Assembly (NCBI GenBank): GCA_949290395.1 | Contig: CASERQ010000009.1 | Span: 1 to 45,029, forward strand | Source: an uncultured bacterium | GTDB taxonomy: Bacteria > Bacillota_I > Bacilli_A > RFN20 > CAG-826 | Length of the DNA stretch: 45,029 nucleotides | Reading direction: 5' to 3' | Shown here: positions 1 to 7,961 of the stretch, one piece after another | Layout: each line of letters begins with the position of its first letter | Numbering within the stretch: the stretch's first letter is position 1 | Translations under genes and position numbers: made by a program | The notes under the pieces: model-generated | What the model was told of the DNA's origin: nothing | The model's database searches: none | What the model saw: only the letters and a program-made list of their open reading frames with translations

Positions 1-82
1 CAACAGTATTACCACCTTTAGATAATCCTTCATATCTAATGATATGTGGACGTCTATACTTTGTTCTTTTTGGTTGTAACAT
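1..82 (-). CDS. rplP: Ribosomal protein L16 (uL16), 5' part only
   Basis: The first 27 codons of L16 are visible and the gene runs off the left edge. Reading from the ATG at 82 gives [19 protein letters not shown] followed by LSKGGNTV, the characteristic basic start of L16. L16 is a large-subunit protein near the A-site and the 5S rRNA. It follows rpsC by two bases, the standard position in the S10 operon, so it is co-transcribed and probably translationally coupled. Partial because of the window edge, not because of damage. Confidence 0.93.
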   Translation of the reverse strand, partial: MLQPKRTKYRRPHIIRYEGLSKGGNTV

Positions 83-84
83 AG

Positions 85-777
85 TTATTCTCCTTTCTTA
101 CGATTGTTTGTCTCTACTTCGCTATTTTTTGCGTTAATTTCTTTTTCGCCACGGCAAATCCATACTTTAACACCGAGTTTTCCATATGTTGTCATAGCTT
201 CTCTGCAGGAATAGTCAATATCACTTGTTAAAGTGTTAATTGCCATTGTTCCTTCTTTGTATCCTTCACTACGAGCGATATCAGCTCCAGCAAGTCTACC
301 AGAAACTTCAGTTTTACAACCTTTAGCACCAGCTTTTCTAACTTGAGCGATAGCTTTCTTTTGAACAATTCTGAAGGATGCACGTGCTTCGAGTTGGCTA
401 CAGATTTGATCTGCAACGATACGAGCATCAAGATATGGTTGTTTAACTTCAACAACGTCAATCTTGACTGTGCAGTGTAATAATTTAACTAAGGCATCTG
501 TAAGTTTGTTGATGTTTTCACCTTTTTGACCGATGACTGTACCAGGTTTAGCAACACAAACGATAACTCTTACAAAATTACCTTTATCGTTTTTCTTTCT
601 TTCAATTTCAATATGAGAAAGTTGTGAATCTTTACCAATCTTGTTTTCAAGAAATTCTCTGATTTTAATATCTTCAACTAAGAATTGTGAATAATTTTTG
701 TCATCAGCAAACCATCTTGAGTTCCAGTTCTTGTTAAGACCAATTCTCATTCCTACTGGATTAACTTTTTGACCCAT
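85..777 (-). CDS. rpsC: Ribosomal protein S3 (uS3)
   Basis: Small-subunit protein that lines the mRNA entry tunnel. It begins [14 protein letters not shown], the S3 hallmark, and carries a type II KH domain whose GxxG loop is GQKG at residues 83-86; the C-terminal half has the conserved [12 protein letters not shown] segment. The 230-residue length is normal, with a short polar tail (ending NNRKKGE). It lies between rplV and rplP in the canonical S10-operon order; the start is preceded by an AAGGAG-type site. Confidence 0.97.
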   Translation of the reverse strand: MGQKVNPVGMRIGLNKNWNSRWFADDKNYSQFLVEDIKIREFLENKIGKDSQLSHIEIERKKNDKGNFVRVIVCVAKPGTVIGQKGENINKLTDALVKLLHCTVKIDVVEVKQPYLDARIVADQICSQLEARASFRIVQKKAIAQVRKAGAKGCKTEVSGRLAGADIARSEGYKEGTMAINTLTSDIDYSCREAMTTYGKLGVKVWICRGEKEINAKNSEVETNNRKKGE

Positions 778-788
778 ATCTTCACTCC

Positions 789-1397
789 TTAATTTCTTTC
801 CTTGACTGTAACATAGATATTACAGAATCTCTTGACCATTCCACTTGCGCTTCCTTTAGCACGTGGTAAGTATCTTCTCATCTTGATGCCATCACTTGCT
901 TGGATAGATGCAACATATAATTTATCTTCGTTCATATTGAAGTTATTTGTTGCGTTTGCCATTGCTGACTTAATAAGTTTTGCAACTGGTCTTGAAGCTT
1001 TGTGATTGACGTTATTAAGGATACCGATTGCTTCATCACAATCTTTACCTCTTACAAGGTCAATAACGAGTCTTGCTTTACGAGGAGTGCATTTAACACT
1101 GATTGCTTTTGCATGAGCTTCGGTGACTGTTGGTTTAACAACTTTCTTAGCTTCAGCTTTTTTGTTAGCTTTAACTTCTTTTTTAGCAGCTTTATCATCA
1201 GCCTTTTTAGCTCTTTTTGCTTTAGGAGCTTTAGCGACTTCTTCAACTTTTTCTACTTTTTCAACATTTTCTTCTACTTTCTTAGTAGTTTTCTTTGCTG
1301 TTGTTTTTCTTGTAGTTGTTTTCTTAGCTGCTGGTTTAGTTTCTTTTTCAGTTTCAGTTGCTTCTACTTTTTTAGTAGTTTTCTTTGTTTCTGCCAT
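789..1397 (-). CDS. rplV: Ribosomal protein L22 (uL22) with long Lys/Ala/Glu/Thr-rich N-terminal extension
   Basis: The L22 core occupies about residues 95-202 (from AKAISVKCTPRKARLVIDLV), about the normal length of the whole protein, and would line the peptide exit tunnel. Residues 1 to about 94 are a low-complexity extension built from KKTTKK, KVE and KAEAKK-like units, strongly charged and probably disordered. The extension is in frame, starts with an ATG behind a GGAGG site next to rpsS, and has no alternative well-placed start before the core, so it is likely translated. Extended ribosomal proteins, including L22, are known from Mycoplasma pneumoniae; here the function of the tail is unknown. 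Confidence 0.95.
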   Translation of the reverse strand: MAETKKTTKKVEATETEKETKPAAKKTTTRKTTAKKTTKKVEENVEKVEKVEEVAKAPKAKRAKKADDKAAKKEVKANKKAEAKKVVKPTVTEAHAKAISVKCTPRKARLVIDLVRGKDCDEAIGILNNVNHKASRPVAKLIKSAMANATNNFNMNEDKLYVASIQASDGIKMRRYLPRAKGSASGMVKRFCNIYVTVKERN

Positions 1398-1410
1398 AAC
1401 TTCCTCCTAC

Positions 1411-1719
1411 TTATTTCTTAACACCAGCGGCCTTCATAGCTGCTGCTTTGTCTTCAGCGTTATTTCCGAAGTGACCTTTATATGTTCTTGTTGGAGCAAA
1501 TTCACCTAATTTGTGTCCAACCATATCTTCTGTTACATAAACTGTAATGAATGTGTGTCCGTTATAAACAGCGAAGGTGTGTTCAACGAATTCTGGGAAG
1601 ATTGTACTTCTTCTTGACCATGTTTTAATGACTTGTTTTTTATTTGCTGCGTTTAATGCAACAACCTTGTCCATTAAGCTTTCATCAACGAATGGACCTT
1701 TCTTTAAACTGCGTGCCAT
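1411..1719 (-). CDS. rpsS: Ribosomal protein S19 (uS19)
   Basis: Small-subunit head protein that binds 16S rRNA together with S13. The sequence opens [19 protein letters not shown] and contains [19 protein letters not shown] and the [16 protein letters not shown] motif, all diagnostic. Its 102 residues exceed the usual ~92 by a short Ala/Lys tail ([15 protein letters not shown]). It sits between rplB and rplV as in other S10 operons, with an AAAGGAGTGAC site just before the ATG. Confidence 0.97.
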   Translation of the reverse strand: MARSLKKGPFVDESLMDKVVALNAANKKQVIKTWSRRSTIFPEFVEHTFAVYNGHTFITVYVTEDMVGHKLGEFAPTRTYKGHFGNNAEDKAAAMKAAGVKK

Positions 1720-1734
1720 TTGTCACTCCTTTCT

Positions 1735-2568
1735 CTATTTATCGTTCTTTCTCTTGATGATTAATTTAGAAGAAGCTTTCTTAGCTTTTCTAGTCTTAAC
1801 ACCAAGTGCTCTCTTACCCCAAGGTGTACGAGGTGCATCTCTACCAACAGGACACTTACCTTCACCACCACCGTGTGGGTGATCTGGTGGGTTCATAGCA
1901 CTACCTCTAACGGTAGGTCTAATTCCATACCATCTATTTTTACCAGCTTTACCGAAGTTGACTAAGTTCCAATCTTCGTTACCGACAACACCGATTGTTG
2001 CTTTACATTCACCTAAGACCTTACGTGTTTCACCACTTTGAAGTCTTAAGATAATGTATTTTCCATCTTTACCTAAGATTTGAGCAGAGCAACCAGCACT
2101 TCTACAAAGTTGACCACCTTTTAAAGGTTTAAGTTCAACGTTATGGATAAATGTACCTTCTGGAATATTCTTAAGTGGTAATGCGTTACCAACTTGAATA
2201 TCAGCATTTTCACCTGAAACAATTTTATCGCCGACTTTTAATCCTTTTGGATGAATAATGTAGCGTTTTTCACCATCGAGATAGTGAATTAAAGCAATAT
2301 TTGCATTTCTATTTGGATCGTATTCAATAGCTGCAACTTTTCCAACAACTCCATCCTTATTTCTCTTAAAGTCAATAATTCTGTATTTTCTTTTGTTTCC
2401 GCCACCGATATGACGTGTAGTAATAACACCTTGTTGATTTCTACCACCGCTCTTTTTTAATGTGACGAGTAAACTTTTTTCAGGAGTTGATTTTGTAATC
2501 TCATCATAGGAGAGCGTTGTCATAGCTCTTCTTGATGGAGTATATGGTTTATAATTTCTAATTGACAT
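1735..2568 (-). CDS. rplB: Ribosomal protein L2 (uL2)
   Basis: Large-subunit protein needed for subunit association and peptidyl-transferase integrity. 277 residues, full length. Diagnostic stretches are [11 protein letters not shown] near the N-terminus, the RNA-binding [15 protein letters not shown] segment and the C-terminal [19 protein letters not shown], whose histidine is the universally conserved residue near the peptidyl-transferase centre. Located between rplW and rpsS; the ATG at 2568 follows an AGGAGAAA site. Confidence 0.98.
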   Translation of the reverse strand: MSIRNYKPYTPSRRAMTTLSYDEITKSTPEKSLLVTLKKSGGRNQQGVITTRHIGGGNKRKYRIIDFKRNKDGVVGKVAAIEYDPNRNANIALIHYLDGEKRYIIHPKGLKVGDKIVSGENADIQVGNALPLKNIPEGTFIHNVELKPLKGGQLCRSAGCSAQILGKDGKYIILRLQSGETRKVLGECKATIGVVGNEDWNLVNFGKAGKNRWYGIRPTVRGSAMNPPDHPHGGGEGKCPVGRDAPRTPWGKRALGVKTRKAKKASSKLIIKRKNDK

Positions 2569-2596
2569 ATTTTTCTCCTATAAGTAAGTTTATTGA

Positions 2597-2938
2597 TTAG
2601 TCAGCGAATAAATTGATTGTTTCGCCTTCTTTAACTGTAACAATAGCTTTTTTGAATCCGCTAATTGTTCCTTTATATCTTGATCCACGTGTTGTAACTT
2701 TAGCAGGAACATTAACGAGGTTAACGCCTGTAACGTTTACGTTATAGATCTTGTGAATTGCGTTTTTAATTTGAGTTTTGTTAGCTGTCTTTTTAACGAT
2801 AAATGTGAATTTATTGTTTTCTTGACTTGCTGACATACTTTTTTCAGTGATAAGAGGTTCAATAATTACATCGAAATCACTGATAGTTGCTTTCTTTGTT
2901 GCGACTTCAGCAACTACTTCTTGTTTCTTTCTAGCCAT
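2597..2938 (-). CDS. rplW: Ribosomal protein L23 (uL23)
   Basis: Large-subunit protein at the exit-tunnel rim, docking site for SRP and trigger factor. After about 20 extra residues (MARKKQEVVAEVATKKATIS) the conserved DVIIEPLITEKS core begins; later segments NKFTFIVKKTANKTQIKNAI and RYKGTISGFKKAIVTV are typical. The start codon overlaps the rplD stop by one base (TAATG), which implies translational coupling. The N-terminal addition is another small ribosomal-protein extension in this cluster. Confidence 0.95.
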   Translation of the reverse strand: MARKKQEVVAEVATKKATISDFDVIIEPLITEKSMSASQENNKFTFIVKKTANKTQIKNAIHKIYNVNVTGVNLVNVPAKVTTRGSRYKGTISGFKKAIVTVKEGETINLFAD

Positions 2939-3561
2939 TATTTAAGTTCCTCCTCAATTTTCTTAACTGTATCTTTTAATACAATAACTTTATTAAAGTT
3001 AAGAAGATCATAAACGCTAACATTGCCTTCAACTCTGTAAGCTACATTAGCAAGGTTGTGGCAAGCTTGAAGAACGACTGGATCGCTTGAGATAACAAGT
3101 GTCTTAACGTTTTCAAGTTTGAAAGCCTTAAGTAATGCAACGAATTCTCTTGTTTTTCCTGTGAGTTTTAATTCATCAAGGATTACAAGTCCGTCTTTTG
3201 CAAGAGCACTGTAAGCACTCTTTAAAGCTAATTTATGTTCTTTTTTGTTTTGTTTGATTTTGAAGTTTTGGATACCTGTTGGACCAAATACTGTTCCACC
3301 ACCAACCCAAATTGGTGATCTTGTTGAACCAGCTCTTGCTCTTCCAGTTCCTTTTTGTCTCCATGGTTTTTTACCACCACCACTTACTTCGAATCTTTTC
3401 TTTGTTTTAGCAGTTGCTTGTCTAGCATTAGCTTGGTAAGTCATAACTGCATCGAACATAGCTTGGTTGTGTGGTTCGATTCCAAAGACATCCTTTGAAA
3501 CACTTACTGTAGAAACTTCCTTACCATCTTGGGAATATACTTTAAGTTTTAAATCTGCCAT
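2938..3561 (-). CDS. rplD: Ribosomal protein L4 (uL4)
   Basis: Large-subunit protein whose loop reaches the exit-tunnel constriction; in Escherichia coli it also represses its own S10 operon. 207 residues, normal length. The tunnel-loop region KKPWRQKGTGRARAGSTRSPIWVGGG is intact (about residues 65-90), and the C-terminal VYDLLNFNKVIVLKDTVKKIEE matches the family. It lies between rplC and rplW; an AGGGAGATAA site precedes the ATG. Whether L4 acts on the leader hairpin at 4668-4721 is unknown. Confidence 0.97.
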   Translation of the reverse strand: MADLKLKVYSQDGKEVSTVSVSKDVFGIEPHNQAMFDAVMTYQANARQATAKTKKRFEVSGGGKKPWRQKGTGRARAGSTRSPIWVGGGTVFGPTGIQNFKIKQNKKEHKLALKSAYSALAKDGLVILDELKLTGKTREFVALLKAFKLENVKTLVISSDPVVLQACHNLANVAYRVEGNVSVYDLLNFNKVIVLKDTVKKIEEELK

Positions 3562-3578
3562 AGTTATCTCCCTTCAAT

Positions 3579-4295
3579 TTATTTAGTTTCTTCGGCTGTA
3601 GCTTCTGGAGCAGCTTCAACTTTCTCACTTCTATCAATTACAGGGTTAACTTTATAATTTTGAAGAGAAGGTTTTACAGCACTTCTAATTTTAACGATGG
3701 ATTTCTTTGATCCTGGAACGCCACCTCTCACAAGGATATAATTTGCGTTTGCATCAACTTTAACAATAATTTGATTTAATACTGTAGCTGATTGATTTCC
3801 CATATGACCGGACATCTTCTTACCTGGGATAACACGGTTGTTGCATCTACCATTGTTAGCGAAGGAACCTTGTTGTCTGTGGTAACCAGATCCATGTCCT
3901 TTAGGACCAATTTTGTGACCCCATCTTTTGATAACGCCAGCGTAACCTCTACCTTTGCTTGTACCGATTACGTCAACGATTTCGCCATCTTTGAATAAGT
4001 CTGCTTTGATTTCTTGGCCGACTTCATAGCCATTCATTTCGTCACCTTTGAGTTCAAATAAGAATTCTTTTGTAGCGACATTTGCTTTTTTGAAAATTCC
4101 TTTTCTTGGGTTATTTAAGGATTTTTCTTTCTTATCTTCATAACCGATTTGAATTGCATCATATCCGTCATGATCTTTTGTTTTCTTTTGTGTAACAACG
4201 TTAGGTAAGACTTCGATAACGGTAACAGCATACATTGTTCCATCTTCAGTATAGACTTGAGTCATACCCATCTTTCTACCGATGATTTCTTTCAT
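3579..4295 (-). CDS. rplC: Ribosomal protein L3 (uL3) with short acidic C-terminal tail
   Basis: Large-subunit assembly initiator close to the peptidyl-transferase centre. The start MKEIIGRKMGMTQVYTEDG and the central DVIGTSKGRGYAGVIKRWGHKIG plus GHGSGYHRQQGS are diagnostic. The family is usually about 205-210 residues; this protein has 238, the excess being a C-terminal tail that ends KVEAAPEATAEETK. The tail resembles, in composition, the extensions on L22 and L23. Second gene of the operon, start preceded by an AAGGAGG site. Confidence 0.96.
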   Translation of the reverse strand: MKEIIGRKMGMTQVYTEDGTMYAVTVIEVLPNVVTQKKTKDHDGYDAIQIGYEDKKEKSLNNPRKGIFKKANVATKEFLFELKGDEMNGYEVGQEIKADLFKDGEIVDVIGTSKGRGYAGVIKRWGHKIGPKGHGSGYHRQQGSFANNGRCNNRVIPGKKMSGHMGNQSATVLNQIIVKVDANANYILVRGGVPGSKKSIVKIRSAVKPSLQNYKVNPVIDRSEKVEAAPEATAEETK

Positions 4296-4308
4296 TTGCC
4301 TTACCTCC

Positions 4309-4620
4309 TTATAACTTGATATCGATATCTACGCCACTTGGAAGGTCTAATCTTCTTAAAGCTTCAATGGTATCACTGTTTGGATTAACGATATCGATAA
4401 TTCTCTTGTGGGTTCTAATTTCGAATTGTTCACGAGAATCTTTATATTTGTGAACAGCTCTTAAGATTGTGTAGACTTGTTTTTCCGTTGGAAGTGGAAT
4501 AGGTCCGACTACTTGAGCACCTGTTTTAGTAATTGCGTTAACAATCTTTGAAACACTCATATCAAGAATTTTGTGATCATAAGCTTGTAAACGAACTCTA
4601 ATCTTTTTAACTTTTGCCAT
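4309..4620 (-). CDS. rpsJ: Ribosomal protein S10 (uS10)
   Basis: Small-subunit protein and first gene of the S10 operon; also known as the antitermination factor NusE. 103 residues with conserved [33 protein letters not shown] and [20 protein letters not shown] segments. The ATG at 4620 follows a GAAAGGAGAATG site. A consensus promoter and a hairpin leader lie immediately upstream on the same strand, so this is where operon transcription begins. Confidence 0.97.
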   Translation of the reverse strand: MAKVKKIRVRLQAYDHKILDMSVSKIVNAITKTGAQVVGPIPLPTEKQVYTILRAVHKYKDSREQFEIRTHKRIIDIVNPNSDTIEALRRLDLPSGVDIDIKL

Positions 4621-4667
4621 GAATTCATTCTCCTTTCGACTACATAAACTTACAAAACGCTCTATAA

Positions 4668-4721
4668 CGAGTTACCTGATACATCATCATGACAACGCTT
4701 ATGGGTGTATCAGCAATCTCG
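4668..4721 (-). promoter_or_regulatory. Long hairpin in the S10-operon leader
   Basis: In the minus-strand transcript, about 20 bases after the predicted start, the segments CGAG-A-TTGC-TGATACA and TGTATCA-G-GTAA-CTCG pair to give about 15 base pairs with two single-base bulges and a ~20-base loop. It ends about 48 bases before the rpsJ start codon. Its position matches that of L4-responsive leaders in gamma-proteobacteria, but I cannot show homology; an autoregulatory role is inference. Confidence 0.6.
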
Positions 4722-4749
4722 CACTTCATCACTTTCCGTAAGCCCCAAA

Positions 4750-4779
4750 AGTATACTATAGGTTAAAGTTTTAAGTCAA
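4750..4779 (-). promoter_or_regulatory. Promoter of the S10 operon
   Basis: TTGACT (minus strand, 4779-4774) and TATACT (4755-4750) are separated by 18 bases, a good sigma-A-type promoter. The start point would be near 4743, about 120 bases upstream of rpsJ, leaving room for the hairpin leader. Confidence 0.8.
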
Positions 4780-4862
4780 CAATTATTTTTAAAATTTTAC
4801 ATATATTATATATAAAAGATAATAGTAAGATTTTAGGCATTTCAGGCGCCTTTAAAGACTAC

Positions 4863-5483
4863 TTACTTCACATTAAAATTTTCAGAAAATTCACAACCAC
4901 AGTAATTTTGGCGATAAATTTTCTCTAATTTTCCAATTTCAACACCTAAATCTTGGCCATTATTTTTCTTAAAATCAAAGTGTACAAATTTAATATTAGG
5001 ATATTCTTTTTCAAGTCGCTCACCAGCTTTTGATAAATAATTCACATCTTTATTTCTTGAAACACTCATTATTGTTCCAACATATTTAAAACCAAAATCA
5101 TGAGCATATCTAAAAAGACGATTCATTCTTTTTGAAATGCAAACTTTGCAGCGAGCTCCACCTTCTTTTTCTTGAGATAAAGGAAGTAAAGAGTTTCTAA
5201 AATCATCATATTCATAACTATCAACGATTAAATTGATTTTCTCGTTAAATGTTTTCTCAACAAACTCAATATGTTCTTTAACAGCACTTAATCGATGATC
5301 AAATTCTTCTTTTGGATAAATATTTGAATTCGAAAAAAGTATTGTAATATCAAAAAGATAGGTTAAAAAGATAAGCGGATAGATTGAGCAAGCTCCACAA
5401 CAAACATGGAGCAAAATTTTAGGCTTTCTATCTACTTTTTTGATTTCTTGATATTCTTTTAAAAATACTTCTGAATAATTCAT
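4863..5483 (-). CDS. queH: Epoxyqueuosine reductase QueH (DUF208)
   Basis: Reduces epoxyqueuosine to queuosine in tRNA, the last step of the Q34 modification; a non-orthologous replacement for QueG. The N-terminal KPKILLHVCCGACS holds the adjacent-cysteine pair (about residues 28-32), followed by a NSNIYPKEEFDHRL segment, a mid-protein RCKVCISKRM motif and a C-terminal NYCGCEF motif, the Cys pattern of the family's Fe-S and metal sites. I chose the ATG at 5483: it gives the usual family N-terminus and clears the upstream gene, whereas extension to a TTG at 5594 would overlap the glycosyltransferase. No SD is visible; a TAATAT box sits about 10 bases upstream, so it may be leaderless. It works with queA, tgt and queT 3-5 kb away. 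Confidence 0.9.
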   Translation of the reverse strand: MNYSEVFLKEYQEIKKVDRKPKILLHVCCGACSIYPLIFLTYLFDITILFSNSNIYPKEEFDHRLSAVKEHIEFVEKTFNEKINLIVDSYEYDDFRNSLLPLSQEKEGGARCKVCISKRMNRLFRYAHDFGFKYVGTIMSVSRNKDVNYLSKAGERLEKEYPNIKFVHFDFKKNNGQDLGVEIGKLEKIYRQNYCGCEFSENFNVK

Positions 5484-5496
5484 TTTAGTTAAAATA

Positions 5497-5517
5497 TTAG
5501 GTTTTTGCAGTGTTTTT
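5497..5517 (+). repeat. Dispersed TTTTGCARGG motif, copy 1
   Basis: Reads TTAGG-TTTTTGCAGTG-TTTTT on the plus strand, in the short gap between the glycosyltransferase gene and queH. Matches the consensus core with one extra T and T for G after GCAG; almost the same variant recurs at 39273-39292. Confidence 0.5.
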
Positions 5518-5526
5518 GAAAAAATC

Positions 5527-6486
5527 TTAGAATTTATAACTCTCGAAAACTTTAACTCCTTCGAAAAATTCTTCATCAAGAAGGAAGTTATCAAAGTTAA
5601 GTTTTTTGATGTTATTTATTTTTTTAATAACGGTTTTTGCGTTTTTCCTAAAAGAAGTTTTTGTTTGTTTTGTACCTAAATAAGTAAACCAAAGCATCAT
5701 AATTTTTTTGTAGAAAAACCAGATATTTGTACTTTCTAATAAATTCATTTGGGATGAAGAATATCTCATAAGAGCTAAACTATTCGTGTATTGTTTAACA
5801 AAATTACAGGCTTTTAGATGCAAAAAAGAATCAGGTCTATTCACGTAATAGTAATTATAAGATGAAATAAACTTAATCCTGTTAGTTAAAGCATAACAAT
5901 AATAATTAAAAATGGAATCTTCAATAAAAACATTTACATTTAAAAAAGATAAATTATGTTTTAATAAGAATTCTCTTTTATAAACTTTATTCCAAACATA
6001 ACCTCTAAAGAAAAAATCAGCTATAATTCTTTTTGCATTTTTTGTTTTATTATCAAATTTCATGAGTTTATTTGGTTTTAAAATTGGATTTCTAATTTTG
6101 CCATTATTATCTAAATAATAATTTGAGATAACAATATCATAATCTTTATCTTTAAGAGCTTGGTCAAAATTATATAAAGCTAATTCACTTAAATAATCAT
6201 CACCATCAACAAAATAAATGTATTCTCCTTTAGCAAGTTTTATTCCTTCATTTCTTACAAAACTTTGATTACGGAAGTTAACTTCAATCATTTTAAAATT
6301 AGGAAGATCTTTAAACTTAGATACCACTTCTTTATCTTCTTCTGTCGCAGCATCTAGCATCATTAAAACTTCATAATTTGTAAATTTAGCTTGGTTTTGC
6401 AAGCTTTTTAAACATTTATCAAGATATTTAGCCACGCCATGTATCGCAACAATTACTGTGAATCTGTAAGTTATATCATTCCCCAT
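5527..6486 (-). CDS. Family 2 glycosyltransferase (soluble GT-A type)
   Basis: Transfers a sugar from a nucleotide-sugar to an unknown acceptor. The start TYRFTVIVAIHGVAKYLDKCLKSL is the typical GT2 nucleotide-binding strand-helix, and the metal-binding DxD is DGDD at residues 94-97 (IYFVDGDDYLS). The C-terminal part is rich in Tyr/Phe/Asn and shows no convincing membrane helix, so it is probably cytosolic or peripheral. 319 residues, normal for wall- or lipid-glycan GT2 enzymes. No close SD precedes the ATG. It lies divergent to the membrane GT2 at 6681, which suggests a shared envelope-glycan role. Confidence 0.88.
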   Translation of the reverse strand: MGNDITYRFTVIVAIHGVAKYLDKCLKSLQNQAKFTNYEVLMMLDAATEEDKEVVSKFKDLPNFKMIEVNFRNQSFVRNEGIKLAKGEYIYFVDGDDYLSELALYNFDQALKDKDYDIVISNYYLDNNGKIRNPILKPNKLMKFDNKTKNAKRIIADFFFRGYVWNKVYKREFLLKHNLSFLNVNVFIEDSIFNYYCYALTNRIKFISSYNYYYVNRPDSFLHLKACNFVKQYTNSLALMRYSSSQMNLLESTNIWFFYKKIMMLWFTYLGTKQTKTSFRKNAKTVIKKINNIKKLNFDNFLLDEEFFEGVKVFESYKF

Positions 6487-6644
6487 AAATCAAAATAACC
6501 GCCTATCTCGCAATAATGATACCAAAGATTAATCAAGAAAGATAACTATAAAATTAGGAAAATAAAATCGCTAAAAGATTTCAATTTTTATACTTTAAAA
6601 TGGCTATAAATTTCGCCTTTCTAAGCTACTAATCTAAGTTTTTA

Positions 6645-6671
6645 TTGCTCTATTTTAATTTATGATATAAA
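6645..6671 (+). promoter_or_regulatory. Candidate promoter for a leaderless glycosyltransferase transcript
   Basis: TTGCTC at 6645-6650 and TATAAA at 6666-6671 with a 15-base spacer. The implied start lies within a few bases of the ATG at 6681, and no SD is present between them, so the mRNA would be leaderless or nearly so. The short spacer makes the -35 assignment uncertain. Confidence 0.45.
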
Positions 6672-6680
6672 TTAACTTGT

Positions 6681-7961
6681 ATGGATTATATGGCAATTTT
6701 AGGGTCTTATCTAGCGTTAATTCTAGCTCTTCTATTAATCTTATTATTAAATTCTTATTATATAAAATTTATTTATGTCTATTTAAAAAAGAAAAAAACT
6801 TTTAAAAAGGCAACTAATTTATATAAATACATAGTTTTAATTCCAGCTAGAAATGAATCTAAAGTTATTAGAGGAATTCTTTCTTCTTTAAAAAATCAAA
6901 CGTATGACTCTTCAAAGTTTGACGTTTACGTAATTACTGAAAGTGAAGATGATCCAACTAACAAGATTGCTTTAAGTTATGGCTATAAATATTTTGTTAG
7001 AACAAATTTAGAAAACAGAAGAAGAAAAGGCTACGCTATTCAAGAAGCTTATGAATATTTAAAAGAAAATAACATTGAATATGATTCACTTGTTATTTTT
7101 GATGCTGATAACATTCTCTCCGAGAATTATTTAGAGCTATTAAATGATGTTCGCGATGAAGGATATGAAATTGGGGTTGGTCTAAGAGAATCAACAAATT
7201 CCAATACAAACTTTATAAGTGCTTCTGCTTCTTTACTTTTTACTTTCCAATCAACTTTTGTTAATAAAGGTCGTTCCATTCTTTTTGATAAAGTTATGAT
7301 TTCAGGAACTGGCTACTTTATTAATAAAAAGATTATTGAAGATGCCGGAGGCTGGATCTGGGTTGGTCTTACAGAGGACGTCGATTTAACCCGCTACTCC
7401 TACATCCATGGAATTAAAATGGGCTACAACCAAGAAGCTATATATTATGATGAGCAGCCAGTTGATTTAAAAACTTTACATAAACAGCATGTAAGATGGG
7501 TTTGGGGATTTATGAACCGTTCTTACTTCGATTTGGCTCTCAATACTAAACCTTTATATAGAAAAACAAATAAACTTGGAAGATGGGAATTTTTCTTCTC
7601 GATTAATCTTTTCCAATTCTCAGAATTGATTGAAGTTGCTCATATTGTAACTTTACTTGGTTTTATAATTCACTTAGCAGTCACTCAAAACTTTATCTAC
7701 ATTCCAATTTATTTTGGATTTATCATACTTGATATTTTACTGATGCTCCTAATTTGTGATATCGCTAACTTTATCGAGCTAATCATTAGTGGATCTCATT
7801 TTAAGGTAAATAAAAAACTGAAATTTCTTTCGGTTTTACTTGGTTTTGTTTTCTGGACCGATTGGCTTCTTGCTTGGATCGATGGCTTCTTACATCCTAA
7901 GAAAAGGAAAGTTTGGGCAACCATTGAACATCAAGGTAAAAAACAAAAAACTAATAAATAA
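6681..7961 (+). CDS. Membrane-bound processive-type family 2 glycosyltransferase
   Basis: An integral membrane GT2 of the cellulose/hyaluronan-synthase-like fold. One N-terminal membrane helix (about residues 8-34) precedes the catalytic domain, which has IPARNES (54-60), the DADN metal site (141-144), the TED catalytic triplet (231-233) and the QHVRW acceptor-site motif (269-273, the QxxRW of processive enzymes). Further membrane helices follow at about 305-400, and the tail is basic. Product unknown: exopolysaccharide or glycolipid synthesis are both possible. Its 3' end overlaps queA tail-to-tail by 11 bases. Confidence 0.88.
   Translation: MDYMAILGSYLALILALLLILLLNSYYIKFIYVYLKKKKTFKKATNLYKYIVLIPARNESKVIRGILSSLKNQTYDSSKFDVYVITESEDDPTNKIALSYGYKYFVRTNLENRRRKGYAIQEAYEYLKENNIEYDSLVIFDADNILSENYLELLNDVRDEGYEIGVGLRESTNSNTNFISASASLLFTFQSTFVNKGRSILFDKVMISGTGYFINKKIIEDAGGWIWVGLTEDVDLTRYSYIHGIKMGYNQEAIYYDEQPVDLKTLHKQHVRWVWGFMNRSYFDLALNTKPLYRKTNKLGRWEFFFSINLFQFSELIEVAHIVTLLGFIIHLAVTQNFIYIPIYFGFIILDILLMLLICDIANFIELIISGSHFKVNKKLKFLSVLLGFVFWTDWLLAWIDGFLHPKKRKVWATIEHQGKKQKTNK

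Noticed and set aside
979-995. TTTTGCAACTGG in rplV, and TTTTGCA hits at 3196, 13210 and 14794
   Set aside because: They match only the TTTTGCA heptamer and not the flanks of the dispersed motif; expected by chance in AT-rich coding DNA.
1002-1509. Plus-strand Phe/Ser- and Leu/Val/Ala-rich frames opposite L22
   Set aside because: They are the antisense reading of the Lys/Ala-rich L22 extension and have no SD or promoter of their own.
4833-4857. AGGC/GCCT hairpin as a queH terminator
   Set aside because: Four-base stem and poor T run; too weak to claim.
5484-5594. Longer QueH start at TTG 5594 or ATG 5576
   Set aside because: It would overlap the glycosyltransferase gene, has no SD, and the added residues do not resemble the family N-terminus; the ATG at 5483 fits better.
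6398-6418. GGTTTTGCAAGCTTTTT in the glycosyltransferase gene as a motif copy
   Set aside because: It encodes the common GT2 stretch SLQNQ, so the similarity may come from the protein; left out of the count.
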